A DNA stretch of 33,741 nt from Parachlamydia sp. (GTDB taxonomy: Bacteria > Chlamydiota > Chlamydiia > Chlamydiales > Parachlamydiaceae). The stretch is taken from NCBI GenBank assembly GCA_021372155.1, contig JAJFUZ010000039.1, forward strand, positions 1 to 33,741. The letters are read 5' to 3'. Both the position numbers and the translations under genes were made by a program. The notes under the pieces were generated by a model. That model was not told the DNA's origin and made no database searches. It was given only the letters and a program-made list of their open reading frames with translations. Every line of letters begins with the position of its first letter. Positions within the stretch are counted from its first letter, which is position 1. Shown here one piece after another: positions 22,283 through 29,398 of the stretch.

Positions 22283-23194
22283 CTACAACATCCACTCGAA
22301 AGTGCGAGGCTCGAAATTAAACTCGCGCTTGGCCTTGGCGTTCGATGCCGCGCGCAACTTCGTGGCGTAATAGACAGTATCCGCGCCCAGTGTTCTCAGG
22401 CCTTCTTCCTCTGATATGAAAGGCGGCTGAGGCGCTCTCAGATAACGCGCAAAGGCAGGCAGCCACTCATTCATAGTTGTAGGATGGTTGTTAACGATAT
22501 TGTACGCACCAGGGCTGCAGTAGATGGAAGAAGCAATCGCTTTGGCGGCATCTTCGATATGCACGAAGTTCCAAACGCCCTGTCCTTTGCCGATAATAGG
22601 AAATTCTTGCTTCCGTATGCGTTCCGCGTTGCTCCCATCGGGATGAAACCAAGTTCCGGGGCCATAAAAGAAGCCAAATCTTAAGGCGACGCCTTCAATT
22701 TTGCCTGACTGCAGGACACGCCTTTCGATTTCTTCATATAGTTTTGCTCCCTGTGAAATCCCTGGCGTTGACTCGAAAGCGAAAGGGGTGAATTCATCTG
22801 CCTGGCCCTGCCCTGGCTCATACCAAAACGCGCTGGACTGGACGATATAACGTTTTGCGCCATATTTTTCAGCCGCCCCCAGCAAATTTGCCCCTCCTTC
22901 CCGGCGCACTTTGGCGTCGATCTCCGCGGCTTTTTGCATGGATTCAGGGGTATATTCTTTTGGCAACGATGTCAGCATGTCGATGACGATGTCAGGGTGC
23001 ACATCAGCGACGCTTGTAAAGACGGAATCGCGTTCGAGGATATTCAAACGAACAGATTTTGCGCCTCTGGCAGCCAGAGCCAGGGCACGTTCCTCCGAAT
23101 GCGTGACTCCGTAGACATCATGTCCGTCTTTAATCAGGTAGTCAATCATAGGGCGGCCAATTGCGCCTGTTGCTCCAGCGACTAAAATCTTCAC
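22283..23194 (-). CDS. NAD-dependent epimerase/dehydratase (atypical SDR), 303 aa
   Basis: A Rossmann fold opens the protein: MKILVAGATGAIGRPMIDYL with the dinucleotide motif GATGAIG (7-13), then DIVIDMLTSLP and RYIVQSSAFWY. The later LRFGFFYGPGTWF and FVHIEDAAKAIASSIY are hallmarks of sugar epimerase-like extended SDRs. The usual YxxxK catalytic pair is not clear near the SSAFWYEPG segment, which places it with atypical SDRs whose substrates are largely unknown. AGAGG lies before the ATG. The TolB-like gene ends 54 bases upstream on the same strand, so the two may be co-transcribed. Confidence 0.82.
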   Translation of the reverse strand: MKILVAGATGAIGRPMIDYLIKDGHDVYGVTHSEERALALAARGAKSVRLNILERDSVFTSVADVHPDIVIDMLTSLPKEYTPESMQKAAEIDAKVRREGGANLLGAAEKYGAKRYIVQSSAFWYEPGQGQADEFTPFAFESTPGISQGAKLYEEIERRVLQSGKIEGVALRFGFFYGPGTWFHPDGSNAERIRKQEFPIIGKGQGVWNFVHIEDAAKAIASSIYCSPGAYNIVNNHPTTMNEWLPAFARYLRAPQPPFISEEEGLRTLGADTVYYATKLRAASNAKAKREFNFEPRTFEWML

Positions 23195-23248
23195 ATGATT
23201 TCCTCTTTTAAACAGAAATACACGGCATGAGAAAGAACGTCAATAGCG

Positions 23249-25036
23249 TTATCCTTGGCAAGGATGTTCCCAGCTGGGTGTCGACTGCTCATACGGAGTG
23301 TCGGTGGCTCTTGTGATGTGCCCTTGGTTGAGGACATACACATCGCCATAGGGTTGAGGACCAAAAAACATCCGCGAGTAGGGAAACTCCTCATTGAATT
23401 GCCCTCGATCTGAGGAAAATGCCACTGTCTGATTGTCGGGTGCATAGCAGGGATGGGTATCGGCGTGGCCATGCTGTGTCTTGTCTTCTATTTTGCCAGG
23501 AGAACCCTCCTCATTCAGGTGCAGAACCTTCAGTTGATAAGAAGATTGATCCTTTGTATAAGTGAAAACAATTTTCTTTCCATCTGCCGCATATCCTGGC
23601 TGGGTGTGGACACCTTCACCGCTAGTCAACAGCCTCGCATTCCTTCCATCGGAATCCATGATGTAGAGCTGCTTATTCTTTTCCTCTGCTTTCTGATGCG
23701 CGAAGACGATATGCCTGCCATCGGGGCTGACTGCCGGCCAGACATTGCGGCCGGACAATCCCTCCGTCAGGTTAATTGCAGAGCCATCCAGAGAGACTTT
23801 GTAAATATGAGCGGGCAGAAATGGTTTTTCCACCAAGCCATCTTTAAAAGGTGCTCCCACTGTTGTCGCAAGCCAATCGCATTTGGGCGATTTTGACACT
23901 CCAAAAACCGCAGATTGTGGAGCAAAAATGTCTTTTGTCCCTTCTGGAGTCGTCAGGGTGACTTTTGCCATAGCTTCGACAGCGTAAATGTTATTGCCTT
24001 CCTTGATTGGAAAATAGCCTCGGGCAGTCGTCACATGAAAATCTTTGTGCTCCGCCTTATCAATGATATAGGGTCCCTTTGTGGGTGATCTCACATTCAC
24101 CGCAAAGGAGCCATCGCTCTTAAAGGCGGGTGACCAGCAGTGCTGTTTTTTCAAGGAGAATAGCTTCGTCATGCCTCCCTCGCCATCAAGCTGCTGGATT
24201 TTCCAGCGCCTTTTCTCACCCTTTTTTTGATGCGCGAAGACCAGATGGCCTGTCACAGGATGGTGCGTGGGAAACAGAGACTTGCCATCCGCAGGTCCAA
24301 TTGGCAGCGCTCGTTGCTTTTCCATATCGTAGCGATACAGTCGGCTGTTTTCGCCCTCCTCACCATAAAAAACAAGCGATCGCCCATCTTTTGCCCATGA
24401 GGGGCCACCCTGCCAGGCCTTCGTGCCAGAAGAGATCATGCGCGCCTCTTGCGAACCATCGGCTGCCATAAGATAGACGCCACCGGCTTTATAATGATTT
24501 AAAGGACTTGGGCCCTGATAGGTTTCGGTGGCATGACGATTGCTGGTAAAAGCCAGCCATTTTCCATCTGGAGACAAAGCTGGGCTGAAATTGCTCCCTT
24601 TGCCCTTTGTGAGATTGACAGCATCTTCCATGCGGATGACCTGCCCAGGTGCAAAACGGGCGAGGTAGATATCTAAAGTTCCCTGAGCTGAGCTTGTAAA
24701 ATAGATCGTATCCTGATGAATGACCGCTTGGCCCTCAAACGCTGATCCATTGGTCAGTTTGCAAGGCTCTGCTTTGGGATCGTTTGCCCGACGAACATAC
24801 AGGGAAGTCTTACCCTCTTTTTCAGAAGAAAAGATCAACCATTCTCCATCAGATGAGTAGATGGGATATTTAGGAAACCCTGTCCCGTGAGTGATGATTT
24901 CCCTGCTGGTATTCCCACTGATTTGATGCAGGGCAAACAGCTTCTCGGGACGAATCGAGCTCACAAGCAGATTAGGTTTTTTATAAGGACACGTTTGAGA
25001 ATACTGATAAGAATGACCACTAACTGGAACTGCCAT
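23249..25036 (-). CDS. TolB/WD40-like (PD40) beta-propeller protein, 595 aa
   Basis: The protein is built of repeated PD40 blades with the signature SPDGKWLAFTSNR. Clear copies are YSSDGEWLIFSSEKEG, LSPDGKWLAFTSNRHA, WAKDGRSLVFYGEEG, VSPDGRHIVFAHQKA, YAADGKKIVFTYTKD and YAPDNQTVAFSSDRG. Together they suggest one large or two smaller propellers. No signal peptide is visible, unlike TolB, and no protease or peptidase domain is attached, so it is a stand-alone, apparently cytosolic propeller. The role is unknown; such propellers serve as binding platforms or, rarely, as enzymes. GAGGG precedes the ATG. Confidence 0.83.
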   Translation of the reverse strand: MAVPVSGHSYQYSQTCPYKKPNLLVSSIRPEKLFALHQISGNTSREIITHGTGFPKYPIYSSDGEWLIFSSEKEGKTSLYVRRANDPKAEPCKLTNGSAFEGQAVIHQDTIYFTSSAQGTLDIYLARFAPGQVIRMEDAVNLTKGKGSNFSPALSPDGKWLAFTSNRHATETYQGPSPLNHYKAGGVYLMAADGSQEARMISSGTKAWQGGPSWAKDGRSLVFYGEEGENSRLYRYDMEKQRALPIGPADGKSLFPTHHPVTGHLVFAHQKKGEKRRWKIQQLDGEGGMTKLFSLKKQHCWSPAFKSDGSFAVNVRSPTKGPYIIDKAEHKDFHVTTARGYFPIKEGNNIYAVEAMAKVTLTTPEGTKDIFAPQSAVFGVSKSPKCDWLATTVGAPFKDGLVEKPFLPAHIYKVSLDGSAINLTEGLSGRNVWPAVSPDGRHIVFAHQKAEEKNKQLYIMDSDGRNARLLTSGEGVHTQPGYAADGKKIVFTYTKDQSSYQLKVLHLNEEGSPGKIEDKTQHGHADTHPCYAPDNQTVAFSSDRGQFNEEFPYSRMFFGPQPYGDVYVLNQGHITRATDTPYEQSTPSWEHPCQG

Positions 25037-25096
25037 ATATAAACCCTCACAAATTGATATAATAAATAAATTACACCATACAACGATTAATAATCT

Positions 25097-25165
25097 ACCG
25101 TATTTTATACCCTACCTTAAACATCAAATAAATGTTTTGACGAAAATCGAAGCAGAAAATACGGT
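25097..25165 (+). promoter_or_regulatory. Promoter of the DUF1328 gene with an inverted repeat over the -10
   Basis: TTGACG (25137-25142), a 17-base spacer and TACGGT (25160-25165) form a promoter-like pair before the gene at 25195. ACCGTATTTT (25097-25106) and its perfect complement AAAATACGGT (25156-25165) are separated by 49 bases, and the right arm covers the -10. The arms could be two operator half-sites of a regulator or could pair in single strands. Confidence 0.4.
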
Positions 25166-25194
25166 GAGGGAAAGAACGTAAAAAGGAGATGTAT

Positions 25195-25365
25195 ATGTTA
25201 AGCTGGGCTTTAACTTTTCTAGTGTTTGCACTTATCGCTGGTGTGCTGGGTTTTGGCGGAATCGCCGGAACGGCAGCTCAAATTGCAAAAATCCTATTTG
25301 TGGTTTTTTTAGTCTTGTTCCTGATCTCGCTGTTGACAGGCCATGTCGCTGTACCAGCAGCATAA
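25195..25365 (+). CDS. DUF1328 small membrane protein (YtjA-like), 56 aa
   Basis: A short protein made of two hydrophobic helices around [20 protein letters not shown], closely matching the DUF1328 family of tiny inner-membrane proteins (YtjA in E. coli). The family length is about 53-57 residues, so it is complete. AAGGAG lies 5-6 bases before the ATG. The family function is unknown, but members are often stress-related and sit near YtxH, BON or KGG genes, as here. It is a single-gene unit ended by the hairpin at 25374. Confidence 0.87.
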   Translation: MLSWALTFLVFALIAGVLGFGGIAGTAAQIAKILFVVFLVLFLISLLTGHVAVPAA

Positions 25366-25373
25366 GAGTAAAA

Positions 25374-25405
25374 ACAAAAAAGCTCTTGAAAAGGAGCTTT
25401 TTTGT
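25374..25405. terminator. Bidirectional Rho-independent terminator
   Basis: ACAAAAAAGCTC (25374-25385) pairs with GAGCTTTTTTGT (25394-25405). The plus strand ends in a T-run after GAGC, and the minus strand likewise reads GAGCTTTTTTGTTTTTA. It can therefore terminate both the DUF1328 gene and the convergent YtxH operon. Confidence 0.82.
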
Positions 25406-25425
25406 TTATATCCACCACTAGATGG

Positions 25426-25722
25426 TTAAGAGCTTTTTTGGCTTTTCCTACGTTTTACAGCTGGTTTACGAATCTGTTTTGCAGCTGGTGTATGACTATG
25501 TTTTGCAGCTGCTTTACGTGCCGGCGTCTTTTTCTTGGGTTTCTTGGAATGATCAGAAGCAACCGCTGTGATTGGGTTGCCATGGATCTGATTTAACCCT
25601 TTGCGCACCTTTTTTCTAATTTCAGAGCCGGGATAAGGAGTCAACAACAGAGCAGCAGCAGCACCGACCGCTCCCCCCACTAAGGCACCTACAAGGAAAT
25701 TTTCCTGATCTTTTGAAACCAT
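25426..25722 (-). CDS. YtxH-type protein with a basic histone-like tail, 98 aa
   Basis: Residues 7-45 (FLVGALVGGAVGAAAALLLTP then GSEIRKKVRKGL) are a YtxH domain: one Gly/Ala-rich membrane segment followed by the PxSGxExR turn. After residue 55 the protein becomes a Lys/Ala/Pro-rich basic tail (KKPKKKTPARKAAAKHSH, KRRKSQKSS) like that of histone H1-type chlamydial Hc proteins, which could bind nucleic acid or polyanions. It is last in a long minus-strand run, 3 bases after the preceding YtxH gene, with AAAGGAG inside that gene's end. Confidence 0.8.
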   Translation of the reverse strand: MVSKDQENFLVGALVGGAVGAAAALLLTPYPGSEIRKKVRKGLNQIHGNPITAVASDHSKKPKKKTPARKAAAKHSHTPAAKQIRKPAVKRRKSQKSS

Positions 25723-25725
25723 GGC

Positions 25726-26286
25726 TCATCTCCTTTTTTGCAGTTGCTGCATCAAGTTTAAGCCCAAGCTGGCCCAATCCATGATCTCATCCAGGTGCAG
25801 CCCCGATTTTTTTCCTTTTCGGCTCGACAGCTTGCCGATGATGGTTGTCAAAGTCTCTTTCCAGTCGCCCACCTGATCCATGGCATTGCGGCGCTTCGTA
25901 TTGAGATCCGAAGCAAAATCTTCTGCTTTTTCGCGGATGGTATCATATTTTTCGCCCAGGGCATCGCGCAGCTCCCCTACTGATTGGGGAGCCAGTAACA
26001 GAGCCGCAACCACTCCGATGACAGCTCCAATAGCTCCTCCAACGAGAAAAGGAGATGTGTGATTTTCGTCCTCACACTCCTCGAAAGGATGCAGGCACTT
26101 GCGACCTGTTTGCCTTAAGTTTTCCGCGACATCATGCGTGGTGTCGCTCAGCTTGCGGTAGGTACTTTCGATATCATTGCGCAACTCGCTGCCCGATTTG
26201 GGCGCCAACAATAAAGCAGCTGCACCTCCCAAGATGCCGCCGATTAATGCTCCTTTTAAGAGATCTCCTTGATTTTGTTGTCCCAT
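25726..26286 (-). CDS. Protein with two YtxH domains, 186 aa
   Basis: Two copies of the YtxH pattern follow each other: LLKGALIGGILGGAAALLLAP then KSGSELRNDIE (8-40), and FLVGGAIGAVIGVVAALLLAP then QSVGELRDALG (about 79-110). An amphipathic stretch (YDTIREKAEDFASDLNTKRR) comes next, and the tail MDWASLGLNLMQQLQKRR echoes the C-terminus of the DUF948 gene upstream. Two membrane passes are likely. The start lies 3 bases after the DUF948 stop, so they are one operon. YtxH/DUF948 pairs are also seen in Firmicutes, where they are stress-induced; the exact job is unknown. Confidence 0.82.
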   Translation of the reverse strand: MGQQNQGDLLKGALIGGILGGAAALLLAPKSGSELRNDIESTYRKLSDTTHDVAENLRQTGRKCLHPFEECEDENHTSPFLVGGAIGAVIGVVAALLLAPQSVGELRDALGEKYDTIREKAEDFASDLNTKRRNAMDQVGDWKETLTTIIGKLSSRKGKKSGLHLDEIMDWASLGLNLMQQLQKRR

Positions 26287-26289
26287 AAT

Positions 26290-26622
26290 TTACTTCCTTT
26301 TTAACAGTTTGGCACCTATTTTTAAGCTCAATGCCAGCCACTCAGCCCACTCAGGAGCTGCAGTCCGGTCATGATGCTCTTGGATCATCTTGCGCTCAAG
26401 ATACGCTCTTTTCATCTGGTCGGTTTCCATTTCGCAGATCTCTCCGACATTCGAAAGGCTTCGCACCAGTCCGTCCAGATGTCTGGATTTTAAAGCTGTT
26501 TCGTCCAAAAGCAGATCCACCTTCCTCAATGTGCGCTGCAAAGCGATCAAAGTCTTGACGGCGAAAACGGCAAGAACTGTAAAAATCAAAACAGCCAGAG
26601 CGACACAGATTTCGATGGTCAT
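26290..26622 (-). CDS. DUF948-like membrane protein, 110 aa
   Basis: An N-terminal membrane helix (EICVALAVLIFTVLAVFAV) is followed by a helical DUF948-like part (LIALQRTLRKVDLLLDETALKS then LDGLVRSLSNVGEICEMET). The C-terminus (EWAEWLALSLKIGAKLLKRK) resembles that of the YtxH protein next door, suggesting the tails contact each other or a shared partner. The gene ends 3 bases before the next start. A role at the membrane in stress or cell-shape homeostasis is inferred only from the neighbours. Confidence 0.75.
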   Translation of the reverse strand: MTIEICVALAVLIFTVLAVFAVKTLIALQRTLRKVDLLLDETALKSRHLDGLVRSLSNVGEICEMETDQMKRAYLERKMIQEHHDRTAAPEWAEWLALSLKIGAKLLKRK

Positions 26623-26659
26623 TTGATTCTCCCCTGTTTTTGTTTACTCGCAGATCAAC

Positions 26660-27763
26660 TCAATTTTGGTCAACTACTTCCTCAGACTCTGCGGCAGCCT
26701 TGGCTTTGGCGATCGCATAGCGCAGCCGGGATATTTTATACAGATTCCAGATGATCACTTTCAGGATGGCATAGGTCGGAGTGACGATGAGCAGGCCAAA
26801 GATCCCGTACAGACTGCCTGCCGCCAGCAAGAGCAGGATAATGGTCAGCGGATGGATTTTCAAGCGTTGAGACATCAGGCGCGGCGTAATGAAATTTATC
26901 TCCAGGAGATGCGCCATACCTACAACGACGATGACTTTTATTACCATTGCCAGACTGACGTTTAAAGCAACCAGAATAGCTGGAATAATGGCAATAAAGG
27001 TGCCGAGGATGGGGATGACATAAAAGATCATGGCGAACAGGGCCAGCAGAAGTGCATGGGGAAGCCCGATAACCAGATAACCGCAAAGAAGAAAAAAACC
27101 GATGACTCCAACGACGGTCAGTTGCCCCAGGATGAATTCTGAAAGCGTCACATCGATGTCCTGCAGGATTTTTGTCGCCTCTTCCTGGAACTGGTTGGGC
27201 ACAAACCGCAGGACGAATCTCGAAAACAGACTGTCGTCTCTTAAAAAATAAAACAGAACAAAGGGGGTCAGAACAAGAGAGATCGCGATGTTCGTCAGAG
27301 TAGAAATCAAATTGCCAGCCATGTTGTAGAGGAATGTGTTGATTTTAGGCAGATACGCAACCAAGGCATCCTGAACAAGAGGAATGTTGGTAAAGGGCAA
27401 TTTTATTTTCAGCAAAAATTCTTTGATATTTGCATTGAACGTTTCAATGTTCTCTGGCTTTATTTCGCCAATCGCAGAGCTGGCATCTGGGTAAAAAAGC
27501 AGGATCAGGAGCGCGACTGCAATCGCGATGAGGCAATAGGTTAAGAGGATGGAAATAAATCGCGGGAACCAGCGATCCAAGATCGTCACGAGAGGCCTGA
27601 GAGCATAATAGAGAAAAGTCGAAAAGAGGATGGGCAGAAACACAGCTGCGGCAAACCAGAGAATGGGAGAAAAGACTGGAGAGGTAAAGTATAATAACAG
27701 AATGATCAGCAGGACAAGAATAATGGCGACGCTATACTCATAAAATGGTCCTTCAAACCACAT
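26660..27763 (-). CDS. AI-2E family membrane permease, 367 aa
   Basis: The UPF0118/AI-2E exporter family includes TqsA (autoinducer-2 export), PerM and YdiK, with about 8 membrane helices and a large loop. Visible are several hydrophobic helices in the first 100 residues, the central LGQLTVVGVIGFFLLCGYLVIGLPHALLLA, and the family signature region IPILGTFIAIIPAILVAL, EINFITPRLMSQRLKIHP and LLLAAGSLYGIFGLLIVTP. The length matches. The transported substrate cannot be inferred; family members also include Na+/H+ antiporters and polymer exporters. The start lies 6 bases after the htpX stop, so the two are coupled. Confidence 0.88.
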   Translation of the reverse strand: MWFEGPFYEYSVAIILVLLIILLLYFTSPVFSPILWFAAAVFLPILFSTFLYYALRPLVTILDRWFPRFISILLTYCLIAIAVALLILLFYPDASSAIGEIKPENIETFNANIKEFLLKIKLPFTNIPLVQDALVAYLPKINTFLYNMAGNLISTLTNIAISLVLTPFVLFYFLRDDSLFSRFVLRFVPNQFQEEATKILQDIDVTLSEFILGQLTVVGVIGFFLLCGYLVIGLPHALLLALFAMIFYVIPILGTFIAIIPAILVALNVSLAMVIKVIVVVGMAHLLEINFITPRLMSQRLKIHPLTIILLLLAAGSLYGIFGLLIVTPTYAILKVIIWNLYKISRLRYAIAKAKAAAESEEVVDQN

Positions 27764-27769
27764 AAAAGC

Positions 27770-28750
27770 TCATTCGTTAGGGATCTGCCACTCTTCGGGA
27801 ATATATTCCTTTCCCAAAATGGCGGCGATGCGTTTTTTGAGGGGCGGATGGGTCGCAAAGAGGCCGCTGAACGAGCTGCGGTCGTCGAGGTAGAGGTGGG
27901 AATAGGAGGCACCCGTCGAAGGCATGTCGCGCACCTGCTCCTGGCCAATCTTGCGCAAGGCATTGACGATGCCATTAGGATTGCGCGTGAACTGAACGGC
28001 ACAGGCGTCTGCTAGGTACTCCCTCTCGCGGCTGACGGCTGCTTTCAAAATCGATCCGAAAAACCAGGTGATCGCTCCAGCAATCATGAAGATGATTGCG
28101 ACGGCAATGGCGGGATTACCGCCGCGCTCATCATCGCTTCGGCGGACATAGGAGGAATACTGCATGAGCCTGAGACCAAAATAGAGCAGGAAAAAAAAGC
28201 CCATCAACAGAGCCGCAAGGCGCAGGCTGATGACCATGTCGCCATTATACACATGGCCGAACTCATGGCCGATGACCCCCTGAAGCTCCTCCCGATTCAA
28301 GCTGTTCAGCGCCCCTGTCGTCACTGTGATTGCAGCACTTTTTGGAGTTAAGCCAGCGGCAAAGGCGTTGATTTGGTTGGCAGGCAAGATATAGACAGAA
28401 GGCATCGGCTGGGAAGAGGCTAAGGCCATCTCTTCCACCATGTTGAGAAGCTGCCGTTTTTTCAGGTTGGGCGATTCCGGGTCGACAACCTGAGCTCCCA
28501 GTGATTCTGCAACGTAAGCCCCTCCAAACAAACGAAAATTGACATATTGGAACCCGGCGACCAGCAGGGTAACAAGTCCATAAATCAATCCCATCCATGG
28601 AACGGACTCCTGGTCATAGTCTTCCACCATAGCGCGCATTGCAAGCTCCACAAAAACCCCCACGACAAAAGTCATGAGCAGGAAGAGAATCAGAAACAGA
28701 GTTGTCCGGGAGCGCGCCCTCTTTTGGGCCTCCCAAAAATTCATTGCCAT
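27770..28750 (-). CDS. htpX: HtpX-like M48 membrane zinc metalloprotease, 326 aa
   Basis: Membrane-bound M48 peptidases degrade damaged membrane proteins. The zinc motif is HEFGH (His162, Glu163, His166) in GVIGHEFGHVYNG, and the third zinc ligand is Glu244 in REREYLADACA. Four transmembrane helices are visible: residues 16-35, about 55-70, 178-198 and about 214-232. The ATG at 28750 is used; a second Met two codons on is equally possible. It lies 8 bases after the LemA stop; the LemA-HtpX pair is a recurrent arrangement in bacteria. The length is somewhat over the usual 290. Confidence 0.92.
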   Translation of the reverse strand: MAMNFWEAQKRARSRTTLFLILFLLMTFVVGVFVELAMRAMVEDYDQESVPWMGLIYGLVTLLVAGFQYVNFRLFGGAYVAESLGAQVVDPESPNLKKRQLLNMVEEMALASSQPMPSVYILPANQINAFAAGLTPKSAAITVTTGALNSLNREELQGVIGHEFGHVYNGDMVISLRLAALLMGFFFLLYFGLRLMQYSSYVRRSDDERGGNPAIAVAIIFMIAGAITWFFGSILKAAVSREREYLADACAVQFTRNPNGIVNALRKIGQEQVRDMPSTGASYSHLYLDDRSSFSGLFATHPPLKKRIAAILGKEYIPEEWQIPNE

Positions 28751-28758
28751 CTACACTC

Positions 28759-29346
28759 TCAGAATGTAACTTTCACAGCTTTTTTAGCCTCCGCGTCCTG
28801 AACCTCGAAGAGATCCACAGGATGATGGCCATAGGTTGACGCCAGCAAAGCAGCCGGATACTGCTGCTGGGCCGTGTTATAGCCCATAGCCTGATCGTTA
28901 TAGGCCTGTCTGGCAAAGGCTACCTTGTTTTCAGTGGAAGAGAGCTCTTCCTGCAGCATCTGCATATTCTCGCTCGCGCGCAGCTGAGGATAATTTTCTG
29001 CAAGGGCAAAGAACTGCCCCATAGCACCTCTCAGAGAATTTTCTGCGCTGAGCAAACCCTGCATAGAACCTTCCGTCGGGCCACCCTCTTTCTGCAATGT
29101 CTCGCGGGCAGAGGCGGCCTGATTACGGGCACTGATCACGGCTTCCAATGTCCCCTTTTCATAGGTCATGTATCCTTTGACAGCCTCAACCAGATTGGGG
29201 ATCAGGTCATAGCGCCGCTGAAGCTGGACATCGATCTGACTCCAGGCATTCTTCACCTGATTGCGCAGGCTGACGAGCCTGTTGTACGTATACAGGAACC
29301 AAAGCGCTATCGCTGCAACTATGCCCAGAATGGTGTACGTGACCAT
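28759..29346 (-). CDS. lemA: LemA family protein, copy 2, 195 aa
   Basis: It has the same length and all the same motifs as copy 1 at 13255: VKNAWSQIDVQLQRRYDLIP, LVEAVKGYM, FFALAENYPQLRASENM and the final KKAVKVTF. An N-terminal membrane helix (ILGIVAAIALWFLYTYN) is present. The ATG at 29346 is preferred because ACAGGAG lies just upstream and the protein then begins at the membrane helix; an upstream in-frame start at 29433 adds 29 residues without support. It sits directly before htpX, the usual partner, which suggests that this is the ancestral copy and the one at 13 kb is the solo duplicate. Confidence 0.92.
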   Translation of the reverse strand: MVTYTILGIVAAIALWFLYTYNRLVSLRNQVKNAWSQIDVQLQRRYDLIPNLVEAVKGYMTYEKGTLEAVISARNQAASARETLQKEGGPTEGSMQGLLSAENSLRGAMGQFFALAENYPQLRASENMQMLQEELSSTENKVAFARQAYNDQAMGYNTAQQQYPAALLASTYGHHPVDLFEVQDAEAKKAVKVTF

Positions 29347-29398
29347 GCAGTCTCCTGTTGTTTTCGAGGTAACAGCTCTAGTTTTTATTCGCAAGGGG

